Part shown: piece after piece, positions 32,472 through 43,002 of the stretch | Numbering within the stretch: position 1 is the stretch's first letter | How the letters are laid out: each line of letters begins with the position of its first letter | DNA from: Rhineura floridana | Lineage: Eukaryota; Chordata; Lepidosauria; Squamata; Rhineuridae | Length of the DNA stretch: 64,000 nt | Assembly: GCF_030035675.1 (NCBI RefSeq) | Contig: NC_084487.1 | Span: forward strand, 31,352,474 to 31,416,473 | Direction of reading: 5' to 3' | The notes under the pieces: model-generated | The model's database searches: none | What the model saw: only the letters and a program-made list of their open reading frames with translations | Told to the model about the DNA's origin: nothing | Translations under genes and position numbers: made by a program

Positions 32472-32674
32472 CGCGGTGCTGAATGGACAGCGACCCGCGA
32501 GGAAAAAGGTGGGAGAGGCAGGAGGAAAGTAGCTGTCAAGGGCTGTAGGGGACTGGGATAAAAAGAGCAAAGAGGCTGCCTGCCTCCCTCTCTTTCTGCC
32601 GGAGCGGGGCCCCCGCCTCTCCGAGCCACTGGTCCAGGCGGCTGCAAATGGCAGCACCTTCCCGCAGCATCCAT
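32468..32674 (-). CDS. Upstream ORF from the conserved MDAAGR start, ending in ATGA overlap with the DGKI frame
   Basis: An ATG at 32674-32672 on the minus strand begins MDAAGRCCHLQPPGPVARRG, very like the annotated human DGKI N-terminus (recalled as MDAAGRGCHL...). In this window that frame is not the frame of the MNPPS...FRKQVSYR segment: the two ATGs are 203 bp apart. The upstream frame runs 68 codons and stops at TGA 32470-32468, which overlaps the next ATG as ATGA. Either the conserved N-terminal extension has become an upstream ORF here, or an indel, real or from assembly of GC-rich DNA, separates the frames. The start has G at +4 but C at -3. An ORF beginning slightly upstream at a GTG is the same frame. 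Confidence 0.5.
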   Translation of the reverse strand: MDAAGRCCHLQPPGPVARRGGGPAPAEREGGRQPLCSFYPSPLQPLTATFLLPLPPFSSRVAVHSAPR

Positions 32675-32809
32675 CGGCGGCCGCACTGGCTGCAGCGGGG
32701 CATTGTGGGAAACTCCCTACCTCCCGCCTCTGCTCTGGCCAATCAGCGCCTCCTCCCTCCTGCTGCTCCTCCTGCGACGCCCGGGCGCTAAATTCCTTTA
32801 ACGCCTCTA

Positions 32810-33483
32810 ATGTGGTAGAGTGAGGTTAGGTACTTTTTAATTTTTATTATTGAACAGTTCTTCACGGGGGGTGTCAAATGACAGGCATCAGAGCAATTGG
32901 AGAGTGTAGGGAGAATTTAATCCAGAATCCATTGAGCATCAGGAATAAAGGGTGCGAGAAAGCAGTTGCTGAATATTTTGGACTGGAGAACCAGCTGTTC
33001 TCCGACACGGATCAGCTGCTGGTGAAGGCGTCTTAATCCCATAACCAACTGTAGCGCTGGGACAAGCGCTTGTTTAGCTATCAGGGACACGGGAGGAGGG
33101 AGTCTTCTGGCCAATGCCGCTCTCCAACACTCATCTAAAAAAATTACCCCCTTAGAGAAGATGATGATGCTTCCCTTAAGTTGCCCCTCCTAGTTGTATG
33201 CTCTCAGGAATTTGCCATACACATATTTTGAACTTCATACACCACCTCCGCTGACAAGGTATTTGTATAACACCAACTGAGCTTTTAAAATTAAAAAAAA
33301 ATTAAAAAGCAACATGGGCTGCATCCAGTGGTGGCTCTGTGTATAGTGGAAAGCCCTTGTGCTCACCCAAAGAGAGCACCAGATTTTTTACAATCTCTCC
33401 TCCCCATTGGGCACCCTGACCACAGAGGGGGATCAGTGAAAAGAGGGTGCCCCACCACCCTGTGCAAGCAAAAGCTCTTTCCA
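32810..33483. other. Upstream flank of DGKI, unique sequence
   Basis: 32880-33110 is GC-intermediate with CpGs and may be part of the promoter or an upstream enhancer. 33120-33480 shows nothing recognisable. Confidence 0.4.
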
Positions 33484-33720
33484 CTATTTTATTATTTATT
33501 TATCATTGCATCCATAGTCCACCTTTCCTCCAAGGAGCTCAAAGTGGTGTACACATTTCTGTCCCGTCCCATTTTTCCTCACAACAATCATGTGAAGTAG
33601 TTTAGGCTCAGAGCCAATGACTAGCCGAAGGTCACCCAGTGAGTTTCATGGCTGAGTGAGGATTTGAACCTGGGTCATCCCACTCCTAGTCCAATACTAT
33701 AACCACTACACCACATGGAT
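33484..33720 (-). mobile_element. MIR-like tRNA SINE
   Basis: Minus strand: GTGGTGTAGTGGTTATAG head, TTCAAATCC B box, CACTGGGTGACCTTCGGC core, GAGGAAAAATGGG region and a TTTATT 3' end. CORE-SINE/MIR architecture with an L2-type end. Confidence 0.7.
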
Positions 33721-34234
33721 GCAAAGCCACAGCTGGGTGCAACCCTATACATCTGTGTGTCAGCAGAATCCTGTCACAGACATTCATTGTCACTTGAGAA
33801 TTCTATGGACTGCAAATTGGAATACAATAAAATAATATATATTAGAAATTAAAGAAGCAATAAAAATGCAATTACAAATCATACAGCATCTAGCACAGTA
33901 CATTACAATTGCTACAACAGGCAGGGGAAAAAAATAAGTGATCCGCCAAGACCATCAGCAATTTTGAAGCGGTCCATGGTGGGAAGGGGGAAAGTTTGGG
34001 AACCAGAGGTAAACATGTGATGAGTGACTTTGGGAAGTTGACAGGTGGTGTTTTTTCTTTGCTGGGGTGGTTTTGGGGGAAATATTTCTCTTTTTGTACT
34101 GCATCTTTTGGGAATATTTTGGAAATCATTGTGTCAAGTCAAGGGGAACATCTAGTACGTGCCCTTACCCATAGGCTGTGAAACATCTTTGTAGTTTTCA
34201 TTAAAAAGGTATCTTTGTGGCCACTGTTATTCCA

Positions 34235-35556
34235 CGAGACCATATTGATAGAGGTGAAATGGTTGACATAATGTACTTGGACTTTCAAAAAGCTTTTGAC
34301 AAGGTACCTCACCAACAACTTCTGAGTAAGCTTAGCAGTTATGGAATAAGAGGAGAGATCCTCTTGTGAAACAGGAATTGGCTAGGAAACAGAAAGCAAA
34401 GAGTAGGAATAAATGGACAGTTCTGCCAACAGAGGGCTGTAGAAAGTGGACTCCCACAAGGTTGATACTTGGACCTGTGCTTTTAAACGTGTTAATAAAT
34501 TATCTAGACTTAGGGGTGAGCAGTGAGGTGGCCAAGTTTGCTAAGGATACTAAATTGTTCAGTGTGGTTAAAATAAAAAGGGATTGCTCCAAAAGGACCT
34601 CTCCAAACTGAGTGAATGGGTGGTAAAATGGCAAATGCAATTCAGTTTAAACAAGTGTAAAGTTATGCATATTGGAGCAAATAATCTTAATTTCACATAT
34701 ACTCTCATGGAATCTGAACAGGAACTGACTGACCAGGAATGAGACCTTGGGGTCATAGTGATAACTTGATAAAGATGTTGACGCAGTATGTGGCAGCTGT
34801 GAAAAAGGCAAATTCCATGCTAGGGATCAATAGGAAAGGTATTGAAAATAAAAATGCCAACATCATATTGCTGCTATACAAATTGATGGTGCTGCTGCAT
34901 TTGGAATATATGTACAGTTCTGGCTGCCTTACCTCAAAAAGAATATTGTAGAGCTGGAAAGGATTCAGAAAAGGGCAACCAAATTGATCAAAAGGATGGA
35001 GTGACTCCCCTATGAGGAAAGGGTGCAGCATTTGGGGCTTTTTAGTTTAGAGAAAAGGCGGGTCAGAGGAGACATGATAGAAGTGTATAAAATTATGAAT
35101 GTCATGGAGAAAGTGGATAGAGAAAAGTGTTTCTCCCTCTCTCATAACACTAGAACTCATGGACATCCAATGAAGCTGAATTTTGGAAGATGAAAGACAA
35201 ACAAAACAAAGTACTTCTTCACATAGTGCATAGTTAAACTGTGGAATTCACTCCCACAAGAGGCAGTAATGGCCAGCAACTTGGAGGGCTTTAAAAGAGG
35301 ATGAGACAAATCCATGGAGGATGAAGCTATCAATGGCTTCTAGCCATGCTGGGTGAGCTCTCCCACCATAGTTGGAGGCAGGATGCTTCCGAAAACCAGT
35401 TCCTGGAAAGTGCAGAAGGGGAGAGTGCTCTTGCACTCAGGCCCTGCTTGTGGGCTTCCCATGGGCAACTGGTTGGCCACTGTGAGTACAGGATGCTGGA
35501 CTAGATGGACCACTGGCCTGATCCAGCAGGGTTCTTCATGTGTTATTACGAGTTCA
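34235..35556 (+). mobile_element. CR1 LINE copy, RT palm to 3' end, nearly continuous
   Basis: Recognisable blocks in order: MVDIMYLDFQKAFDKVPH near 34255; GPVLLNVLINYLDLGVSSEV and AKFAKDTKLF at 34460-34565; LGVI block near 34750; AVKKANSMLGI at 34795-34830; KRATKLIKRME near 34970-35000; LFSLEKRRVRGDMIEVYKIM at 35035-35100; 3' UTR to ATCCAGCAGGGTTCTTCATG. Several frameshifts and stops. No internal insertions. Confidence 0.88.
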
Positions 35557-35945
35557 TAAGGGTGTCCCTTATACATGTCCCTCATATATGCTCATTATAA
35601 ACCTGTTAAGTAGGACAGGGGTTTAATGGAATGTGGAATGAGAATGAGTGACAGCAGAGAAAGCATATGACAGAGTGTGGCTGTGTGAGGAATAGAAATG
35701 ATCAGGTTGGGGGTGGGAGGTTGAGATGAGACAGTTATGAAAGTATGCACAGACCAGGTCTCAGTTTTAAAGTGCTTACAGTTCAGGAAAGCCAAGATGA
35801 TGGGGGAGAAGGTATATGAAAGGAGGCAGGGAGAAGAAACCACAAAAGATGAGTAAAAATATTTTGAGACACATGGGGGGAGGGGAAAAATATCTTTGAG
35901 GTGCACAGCAGCTGGATTTCTGAGAAGCAGATTTTGAAAGCACAG
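35557..35945. other. No recognised feature
   Basis: Purine-rich plus strand, unique-looking; the minus-strand ORF 35595-35906 is unsupported. Confidence 0.4.
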
Positions 35946-35949
35946 AAGA

Positions 35950-36640
35950 GTCTTTATTTATTTATTTATTTATTTATTGCATTTGTATACCACCCCATAG
36001 CCGAAGCTCTCTGGGTGGTTTAAACAATTAAAAACATTAAAAACAAATATACAAATTTAAAAACACATGCTAAAATGCCTGGGAGAAGAGGAAAGTCTTG
36101 ACCTGGTGCCGAAAAGATAACAATCTTGGCGCCAGGCGCACCTCATCCAACAAATCATTCCATAATTTGGGGGCCACCACTGAGAAGGCCCTCTCCCTTG
36201 TTGCCAGACTCGCAGCTTCCCTCTGAGTAGGCACCGGGAAGAGGGCCTTTGATGTTGAGCGTAGTGTACGGGTGGGTTTGTGTTGGGAGAGGCATTCCAT
36301 CAGGTATTGTGGCCCTAAGCTATGTAAGGCTTTACAGGTTAAAACCAGCACCTTTAATCGAGCTCAGAAACCTACAGGCAGCCAATGCAAGCGGGCCAGA
36401 ATTGGTTTTAGATGTTCGAACCGTCTGGTCCCTGTTACCAATCTGGCCGTTGCATTTTGCACAAGCTGCAGTTTCCGAACCGTCTTCAAAGGCAGCCCCA
36501 TGTAGAGTGCATTGCAGTAATCTAACTTGGAGTTTACCAGAGCATGGACAACTGAAGCCAGGTTATCCCTGTCCAGATAGGGGCATACATACATTAAAAC
36601 ATGATGGTCACTACCTGCAGGCTTACAATCTAAAAGGCAT
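35950..36640 (-). mobile_element. L2 LINE 3' portion with RT C-terminus
   Basis: Minus strand: a (TTTA)n tail, GCCCAGAG-type 3' end, then one frame with a stop between 36352 and 36363 containing LKTVRKLQLVQNATARLVTG, LHWLPVGF, LVLTCKALHSLGPQYL and RAFSVVAPKLWND. These are the canonical L2 post-RT blocks. Few lesions. Confidence 0.88.
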
Positions 36641-36719
36641 GACACACAAAGGAAAGGACAGGGAGGGAAGAGGGGGGAAAGCAGACTCAGCCACCAATTC
36701 TTAAAGTTAAATCATGATT

Positions 36720-37380
36720 CTTATAATGACCTGCTGGAAATGCTTCAGGGACAGGAGATGCCTGCTGGAGCTCGTCTTTCAGCAGAGTGGATAGAATGAG
36801 CCCTATTTGTCATCTGTCCCTCTGAGGCAGCCTGCCAGAATGGCTGCTCATAGATGGCAGTTGAGGGAGAGGAGGTCTGATGGAGCTGGCCTGAAAAAAT
36901 GAACCACGCTTCTCATCTCTCCCACAGACTGTTCCACTGAGCTTCTCATTTTCAGGTTTAACAACAAAAACCTTTCAGTTTCATATGTTGTGTTAATGGC
37001 TTTGTGTTCACTCAAGCTCCAAAGTACCAGGAAATTATAACTGCTATTTAGGCAATGTTGCTATGGTATGGTGTCCTCTCCTTAGTTAGTTCCAACGTCA
37101 CCACTACCTTGGAACTGGATGGTTCAGTGGCAGAGTGGTGGCCCTAAGCCCCAGATGTGTCTGTTCACTGGAATAGACACATGAAGTCTATGCAATTGAA
37201 GGAATTATGCCACATTACAAGTACCCAAATAGCAACCAATATAATCCATGTTGAATGATAGAGATGGAAGGCAACTTGAAGGTCACCTAATCCAACCCAC
37301 TGCCAAAGCAAAGTACTTTAAACCATCTTTTTTTTAGCCAATTAATGTTGAGAATGAGGAGGATGCAGACTAATGTCTAT
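36720..37380. other. Mostly unrecognised; CR1-like 3' relic near 37255-37315
   Basis: GATAGAGATGGAAGGCAACT TGAAGGTCACCTAATCCAAC resembles a bird/reptile CR1-type 3' end. The rest is unique. Confidence 0.4.
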
Positions 37381-37445
37381 TTTATTTATTATATTTATAT
37401 CCTGCCCTTCCTCCCAATAGAAGCCCAGGTGGCAATGTTGCGCTA
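37381..37445 (-). mobile_element. L2 3' tail fragment
   Basis: TTTATTATATTTATATCCTG then CCCTTCCTCCCA, a typical minus-strand L2 3' end. Confidence 0.6.
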
Positions 37446-37689
37446 GCGCCTGCATGATGCGGTGCAAAGAGGTACTGCAGAGTTAAGCACCATTGTGCAT
37501 CTATCTTGGAATTACCTAATAATTCAATTTTTCTAGCTTTCTAGATCCATTCAGGAAAATGACTCGTTATTTACTGCCATGAGACCCAAAGAATTTATTG
37601 TTGGCTTATCTAAAGGACTTAATTCTTGATGATGATTTAGAAATGGTTATTCATCTAAATGCCCAACTTCTAGTTGAGGCCAGTTGGGC

Positions 37690-38110
37690 CTCTGTGACAC
37701 GGGGGACAACTATCAGTGCCACTCTGGATGATCACCATGATTGAGCTGGGATAGAAGGACTTAGGTGGCCCTTAAGGTATCCTGGGCCCAAGTTGTTCAG
37801 GACTTTGTATATCAATACAAGACTACTGAACCTGCCTGGTAGCATATGTGTTGCCACTACAATTTTTTGGCAGAAGTGTCACTTGCTGTCAGTTGTCTTC
37901 CCCCATTAGCAATCTAGCTACTGCATGCTGCACTAGCTAGAGCTTCTAGACCAGGTCCAAGGGCAGCCCCACATACAGTTCATCACAGTAATCCAGTCTC
38001 ACGGTTACCAATGCATGGATTCCAAAAGCCAAGTTATCCCGGTTCAGATATGGCTATAGCTGGCATACCAGATGAAGCTGTTAAAAGGCACTCAGAAGTT
38101 ACTTGGGCCT
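37690..38110 (-). mobile_element. Diverged L2 RT C-terminal region
   Basis: Same order of blocks as 36364-36640 (GGGCAGCCCCACATACAG = MGLPL block; GTTATCCCGGTTCAGATATG = YLDRDNL block) but heavily decayed. Confidence 0.65.
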
Positions 38111-38842
38111 CTAATGACTAACATGCATCTGGGAGTACCTTCAAGCATACTTGGGGTCTTTAGAAGAGTGAACCTCTTGCTGCTGAGAGTTTAATATGAA
38201 CAAACTATATATTTTTGTATAGTACAGTGTTGGTATTTTTGTTATGCTAGTTTTAATATTCTCTATGCACTATCTTTAGGGGAAAAAAACCAGGTGGTAA
38301 ATTTTAATAAATGTAAGTAAATCAATACTCTAGGAAACATGATGCCTCCTGCAATGAAATTTCTTTTTTATATAACTAGGTTATTAATCTAGAATACAGC
38401 CCGAACCATTTGCCTTTTTTGCCTTGTCTTTTTTTTTCTCAAATCATAATAATATCTTGGAGGGAGGTCGGTCAGTGAAGCCAAGCTGCCCTAAGTCCTC
38501 TCATACAGCATTTATTTATACATTAATCTCCTCTTATTTCCATCCTCCCCCCCAAGCCTGTTTTTAGTGCAAAAATCAAACATGCAGCGCTTAAGTGTCA
38601 TCATTTGATGCAAAGATTTTAGGCACAGATGGATTGGCTATTAGTTAAATCTGCCCAAGGTTGTTGGGCATCTAACTCTGTTAAGATACCTGAACTGAGC
38701 CAGTCTTCTATGAGTTTTCCAATTGTTTTTCAGCAGAGTGGTCTTGCTGGGTCCTGGGATGGGTCCTTGATGGCCCTTCTTGCCCCTGTGAACCCTTCAA
38801 CTTTAAGGTGATTCCAGAAGAGGTGTTACTGGGATAAACATA

Positions 38843-39164
38843 GGCCACACTCATACCATGCATTTATTCCACTATTATCTCACTTGAAACAATCATGGCT
38901 TCCCCCAAAGAACCCTGGGAACTGTAGTTTGTGAAGGGTGCTGAGAGTTGTTAGGAGACCTTCTGTTGCTTTCACAGAGCTACAATTCCCAGAATTCTCT
39001 GGGAAGAGGGACTGACTGTTAAACTCTGGGAAATGTAGGTCTGTGAGGGGAACAGGGGGTCTCATAACAACTCTCAGCACCCTTCACAAACTACACTTCC
39101 CAGGATTCTTTGGGGGAAGCCATGACTGTTTAAAATAGAATAAATGAATGGTGTGAATGTGGTC
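38843..39164. mobile_element. Complete palindromic DNA element (322 bp)
   Basis: Arms of about 120 bp: GGCCACACTCATACCATGCA at the left pairs with TGGTGTGAATGTGGTC at the right; CATGGCTTCCCCCAAAGA and its complement pair; inner segment holds AGCTACAATTCCCAGAATTC. ATA lies on both sides, so the target duplication may be 3 bp. Superfamily undetermined. Confidence 0.8.
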
Positions 39165-39169
39165 ATAAC

Positions 39170-39720
39170 CTGACTGAGTCTGGACTGTCAGATTTGGGTG
39201 CCCCTTTTCTGCATTTCCCTATCCAGTTGTCTCTACCCAGTAAAGCCTTGCTATAGTTCTGGACTGACTCTGTTTTTCCTGCCTCTCTTTGGATCTATCC
39301 CAATGGTAAGGACCCCTGCTTTCCCTCCCTGTGTTTCAGAGACCATCACTAAGAATGGTATAACTCTCTCTGTCTTCCTCTTGCCAGTAGTCCCACTTCC
39401 ATCACTTCAACCTCCCCTTTCGCCTCTGCTGAATGCTAAATCACCACACAGTCCCTTTTGGTTCACCACTGTCTCACTTCTCCCCCTCCTCCTCCCTTTG
39501 CTGGTAGTCTTCAGTGCTTAACTAGTAATTTTTTTTTACTTTCACAATAAAAACTCAGTTCCTGGAAAAGCTCTGTACCTTACAAGGACACTCTGCTCTC
39601 TAGGCTACATTCCCAAGTTTTGCATACTGTGTTCTAGTGTTCTTTGGTAAATGTACCAGCTTCTGGGCCAACTCCACCAGACCAATATTAGCCTCTCCTC
39701 CAGTAGAACAGAGCCAAGGC
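39170..39720. other. No recognised feature
   Basis: Pyrimidine-rich plus strand with a 107-codon ORF (39198-39521) that has no homology; treated as chance. Confidence 0.4.
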
Positions 39721-39727
39721 CAGAGTG

Positions 39728-39813
39728 GGGAAAGTATGGCTGCACTGGCTGCGGCTGATGGAAATGGTAGTCCAAAACATCTGGAGGACACCAGGTTGGC
39801 GAAATGTGGCTGA
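39728..39813. mobile_element. hAT-type MITE, right half
   Basis: GGCTGATGGAAATGGTAGTC and ACATCTGGAGGACACCAGG match the right arm of the family. Confidence 0.55.
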
Positions 39814-40197
39814 ACAGATAGCAAAAGCCCAACCTTTGGAATATGGATCAGGTGAAATAAAATTGTGATGGAAATGCACCACTAGGGCATCAAGGGTGGA
39901 CCCCAACTGTCCTCCTTCTATCACGAGAGTCAGGCATGGGGGGGGACATACAGAAGCAACTATGGAAACAGAGGAAAGCCTTCATAACGCCACAGCGAAG
40001 TGCACCAAGCCTTAAGAATGTCATCTGTACATTTTGGAGCATGCTTATGTTGCAAATGCTGCATCTGTGAATTGGCCTAGTTGCAAATGGTATGTGGGGA
40101 CCTCTTCACCCACTGACACGTACACACAATTTCTTGTACACACAGCGTAGCAGGACATAATCCCTGCAGCTCATGACAGCATAAACCCACAATTCTT

Positions 40198-40330
40198 TTT
40201 AATTATTTGAATATTTTTAGTCTGCCTTTCTATCTCATGAAGTGGGATCCTCCACCCCAATGAAGCTAGCTAACATGCAATTAAAAATATATTTTTTAAA
40301 AATAAAAATAAAACAGCAATATACACAGCT
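40198..40330 (-). mobile_element. Diverged L2 3' end
   Basis: TTTAGTCTGCCTTTCTATCT and an A-rich tail region. Confidence 0.45.
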
Positions 40331-40632
40331 AGCTCAAAACGAGAGGAAATAAGCTTCTGTTATTTGTGTCAGAGACACACCAGGTACCACAACTGAGGGC
40401 CTGTCTTGTGTCGCTATGACCTACACTCACCCTGTGGTGGGTTAGGATTAAGGTATAGTCAGTCATCTTTCTGTAACTCTACTCAGCTTCTTTTGTTAAC
40501 TGTAAAACACTGTTAAACATGCTTTATCTGGTGTAATTTAAACAAGAGACCGGGCATACCTCTCTTTTCAAATCCCTTCTCAAAATCCAACTTTCCCCAT
40601 GAAACTAAGGCTGCAATTTTATACACTGTGCA

Positions 40633-40828
40633 CAAAGTGCCATAACTCAGTGGTAGAGCATCAGCTCCGCATGCAGAAACCCCAGATGCAGTCCTTGGCA
40701 TCTCCAGGTACCGTTGGGAGACACTCCCTGCCTGAAACTCTGGAGACAGCTGCCAGTCAGTGCAGACAGTACTGAGCTAGACAGGCCAATGGGCTGACTC
40801 AAGTTCTTCAGCTTCCTATGTTGCTACT
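40633..40828 (+). mobile_element. tRNA-derived SINE (CR1-type tail)
   Basis: AACTCAGTGGTAGAGCATC head, body AGCTGCCAGTCAGTGCAGAC, end CAGCTTCCTATGTTGC. Confidence 0.87.
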
Positions 40829-41284
40829 TATGGGGAGTAAGCCTCATTGAACTGGGAAAACCGCTAGAAAGTATTGTTAAAGATAAAATAACCAAGCATA
40901 TAGCAGAACAAGCCTTGCTGAAGCAGAGCCAGCATGGCTTCTGCAAAGGTAAGGCTTGTCTCACTAACCTATTAGAGTCCTTCGAGAGTGGCAGCACCAT
41001 ATAGATAGAGGTGAAATGGTTGGCATAGTGTACTTGGACTTTCAAAAAGCTTTCGTCATGCTACCTCGCCAAAGACTCCTGAGTAAGCTTTGCAGCATGG
41101 AATAAAATGGAAGGTCCTATTGTGTATCAGGAACTGGTTAAGCAGCAGAAAGCAGAGAGTAGGAATAAATGGGCAGTTCTCCCAATAGAGGGCTGTAGAG
41201 TCCCTCAAGGATCAGTATTGGAACCTGTGCTTTTAAATTTGTTGATAAATGATCTAGAGTTAGGGGTGAGTAGTAAGGCGCCCA

Positions 41285-41351
41285 GGTTTATTTATTATTT
41301 ATTTATTACATTTGTATACCGCCCCATAGCCAAAGCTGTCTGGGCGGTTTA
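41285..41351 (-). mobile_element. L2 3' tail nested in CR1
   Basis: TACCGCCCCATAGCC and a TTTA-rich end inserted in the AGGTTTACTGATGATAC block; GGTTTA repeats at both edges. Confidence 0.75.
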
Positions 41352-41655
41352 CTGATGATACTAAATTGTTCAGGATTGTTACAACAAAAAGATATTGTAA
41401 AGAACTCCAAAAGGACCTTCACAAACTGAGTGAATGAGCAGTAAAATGGCAAATACTATTTAATGTGAGCAAGTGTAAAATAATGCATGTTGGGGCAAAA
41501 AGTTTTTTAATTTCACATATGCACTCATGGGGTCTGAACAGGCAGTGACTGACCAGAAATGAGACCTTGGGGCGATAGTTGATAGCTTGATGAAGATGTC
41601 AACCCAGTGTGCAGCAGCTGTGGAAAAGGTACTGAAAACTGCTAATACTGTTATC

Positions 41656-41771
41656 CAGAGCCTGGAAAAGTAACTTTTTAAAACTACAACTCCCATCAGC
41701 CCCAGCCAGCATGGCCACTGGATTGGGCTGATGGGAGTTGTAGTTCAAAAAAGTAACTTTTCCAAGTTCTG
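41656..41771. mobile_element. hAT MITE family A (116 bp) with perfect 8-bp TSD, nested in CR1
   Basis: Ends CAGAGCCTGGAAAAGTAAC and GTTACTTTTCCAAGTTCTG in inverted sense; TSD CTGTTATC at 41648-41655 and 41772-41779. Same length and ends as 24538-24653. Confidence 0.95.
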
Positions 41772-42679
41772 CTGTTATCTCTGGTATGGCCACATTTGGA
41801 ATACCGTGTACAGTTCTGGTTGGCCTCACCTCAAAAAGCATATTGTAGAGTTGGAAAAGTTTCATAAAAGAGCAACCAAGATGATCAAGGGGATAGAGCG
41901 ACTCCCCTATGAGGTAAGGTTGCAGCATTTGTGGCTTTTTGGTTTAGAGAAAAGGCAAGTAAGAGGTGACATGATAGAAGTGAATCAAATTATGCATGGC
42001 ATGGAGAGCGTGGATAGAGAGATGTTTTTCTCTTTCTCTCAAAACACTAGAACTCATGGACTGAATGCTGGGAGATTCAGGACAGATAAAATACTTCTCC
42101 ACACAGTGCATAGTTTAGCTATGGAACTCACTCCCAGCGGCCACCAACTTGGATAGCTTTAAAAGAGGATTAGACAAAGTCATGGACAATAAAGGTATGA
42201 AACGCTACTAGCCACGATGGCTATGCTCTACCTCCAGGTGGAAGTAATGTTTCTGAATACCAGTTGCTGGAAATGCTTGGGGGCAGACAGTGCTCTTGCA
42301 CTGAGGCCATGCTTGTGAGCTTCCCATTGGGGCAGCTTGGTTGGCCACTGTGAGAACAGGATGCTGGACTAGATGGGCCACTGGTCTGATCCAGCAGGCT
42401 CTTGTTGTTCTTATGAACTCAATAGGGCTTCTGAGTAGGCATGCACAGGATTGCGCTATCGAATTACTTAAGACTTCAGCTACACATTTAGACATGAGAG
42501 TTAAGTATTCATTGCTTCCTCTCCATCACTCTGTCTTCCCTGTTGCAGATCTTAGATTGTGCTCCTTTGGGGCAATGAATTGCTAGTTTGTTTTTTCCTT
42601 CTGAAGCACTACTTGCACTGAACAAACACCCACTTACCCTAGTTCATCTGTGTGCTGAGCTCTGTGCATAGAGTGTCTC

Positions 42680-43002
42680 AAGGAAGCCTAAAGGAAGTAC
42701 TTCTTCACACCACATGTAATTCACTTTTTGTACTTTCCAACACAAGAAATGATGATGGCCACTTGGCTTTTAAAGGGGATTAAACAAATTCATGCATAAG
42801 AGGTGAACTTGACAGCAATTAGCCATGGCTAAACAGAGCCATAATGTTTGGAGGTGGTTTGCCATTGAATATCCGTTCCTGGAGGATGAACTTGCTGACC
42901 TCCTAGAGGCAGCCGATTGGCCACTGTAGGAAACAGGAAACTGGAGCAGAGAAGTGTTTGGTATGATCCCACAGGGCTTTCCTTTCGTTCTTATAAGGTA
43001 CC
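42680..43002 (+). mobile_element. CR1 3' end, older copy
   Basis: AAGTACTTCTTCACACCACA, GGGATTAAACAAATTCATGC, and GCCGATTGGCCACTGTAGG to CTTTCGTTCTTATAAGG; strongly diverged. Confidence 0.65.

Larger units (their letters stand above)
32190..32800 (-). promoter_or_regulatory. DGKI: CpG-island promoter and 5' region of DGKI
   Basis: This is the only strongly GC- and CpG-rich stretch in an otherwise AT-rich, CpG-poor window, and it covers DGKI exon 1. CpG density continues weakly to about 33075. Visible elements include a CCAAT box at 32739-32743 (plus orientation), a CTCCCGCC GC-box-like site just before it, and TGTGGGAA (RBPJ-like, also similar to ZNF143-type sites) near 32705. No TATA box lies at a convincing distance, as is usual for CpG-island promoters. 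The transcription start cannot be placed exactly; it should lie between about 32680 and 32800. Confidence 0.75.
40850..42422 (+). mobile_element. CR1 LINE copy with two nested insertions
   Basis: The longest CR1 here. RT blocks begin upstream of the copy at 34 kb (SQHGFCKGKACLTNLLE near 40930), then YLDFQKAF, LEPVLLNLLINDLELGVSSK, DTKLFR, KRATKMIKGIERLPYEVRLQ and LEKRQVRGDMIEVNQIMHGM, to the 3' UTR and GGGCCACTGGTCTGATCCAG end. Interrupted by an L2 tail (41285-41351) and a hAT MITE (41656-41771). Frame 41731-42156 (141 codons) is partly open. Confidence 0.88.

Noticed and set aside
39198-39521. 107-codon plus-strand ORF rich in Leu, Pro and Ser
   Set aside because: Reflects local pyrimidine bias; no signal peptide cleavage, domain or splice context that holds up.
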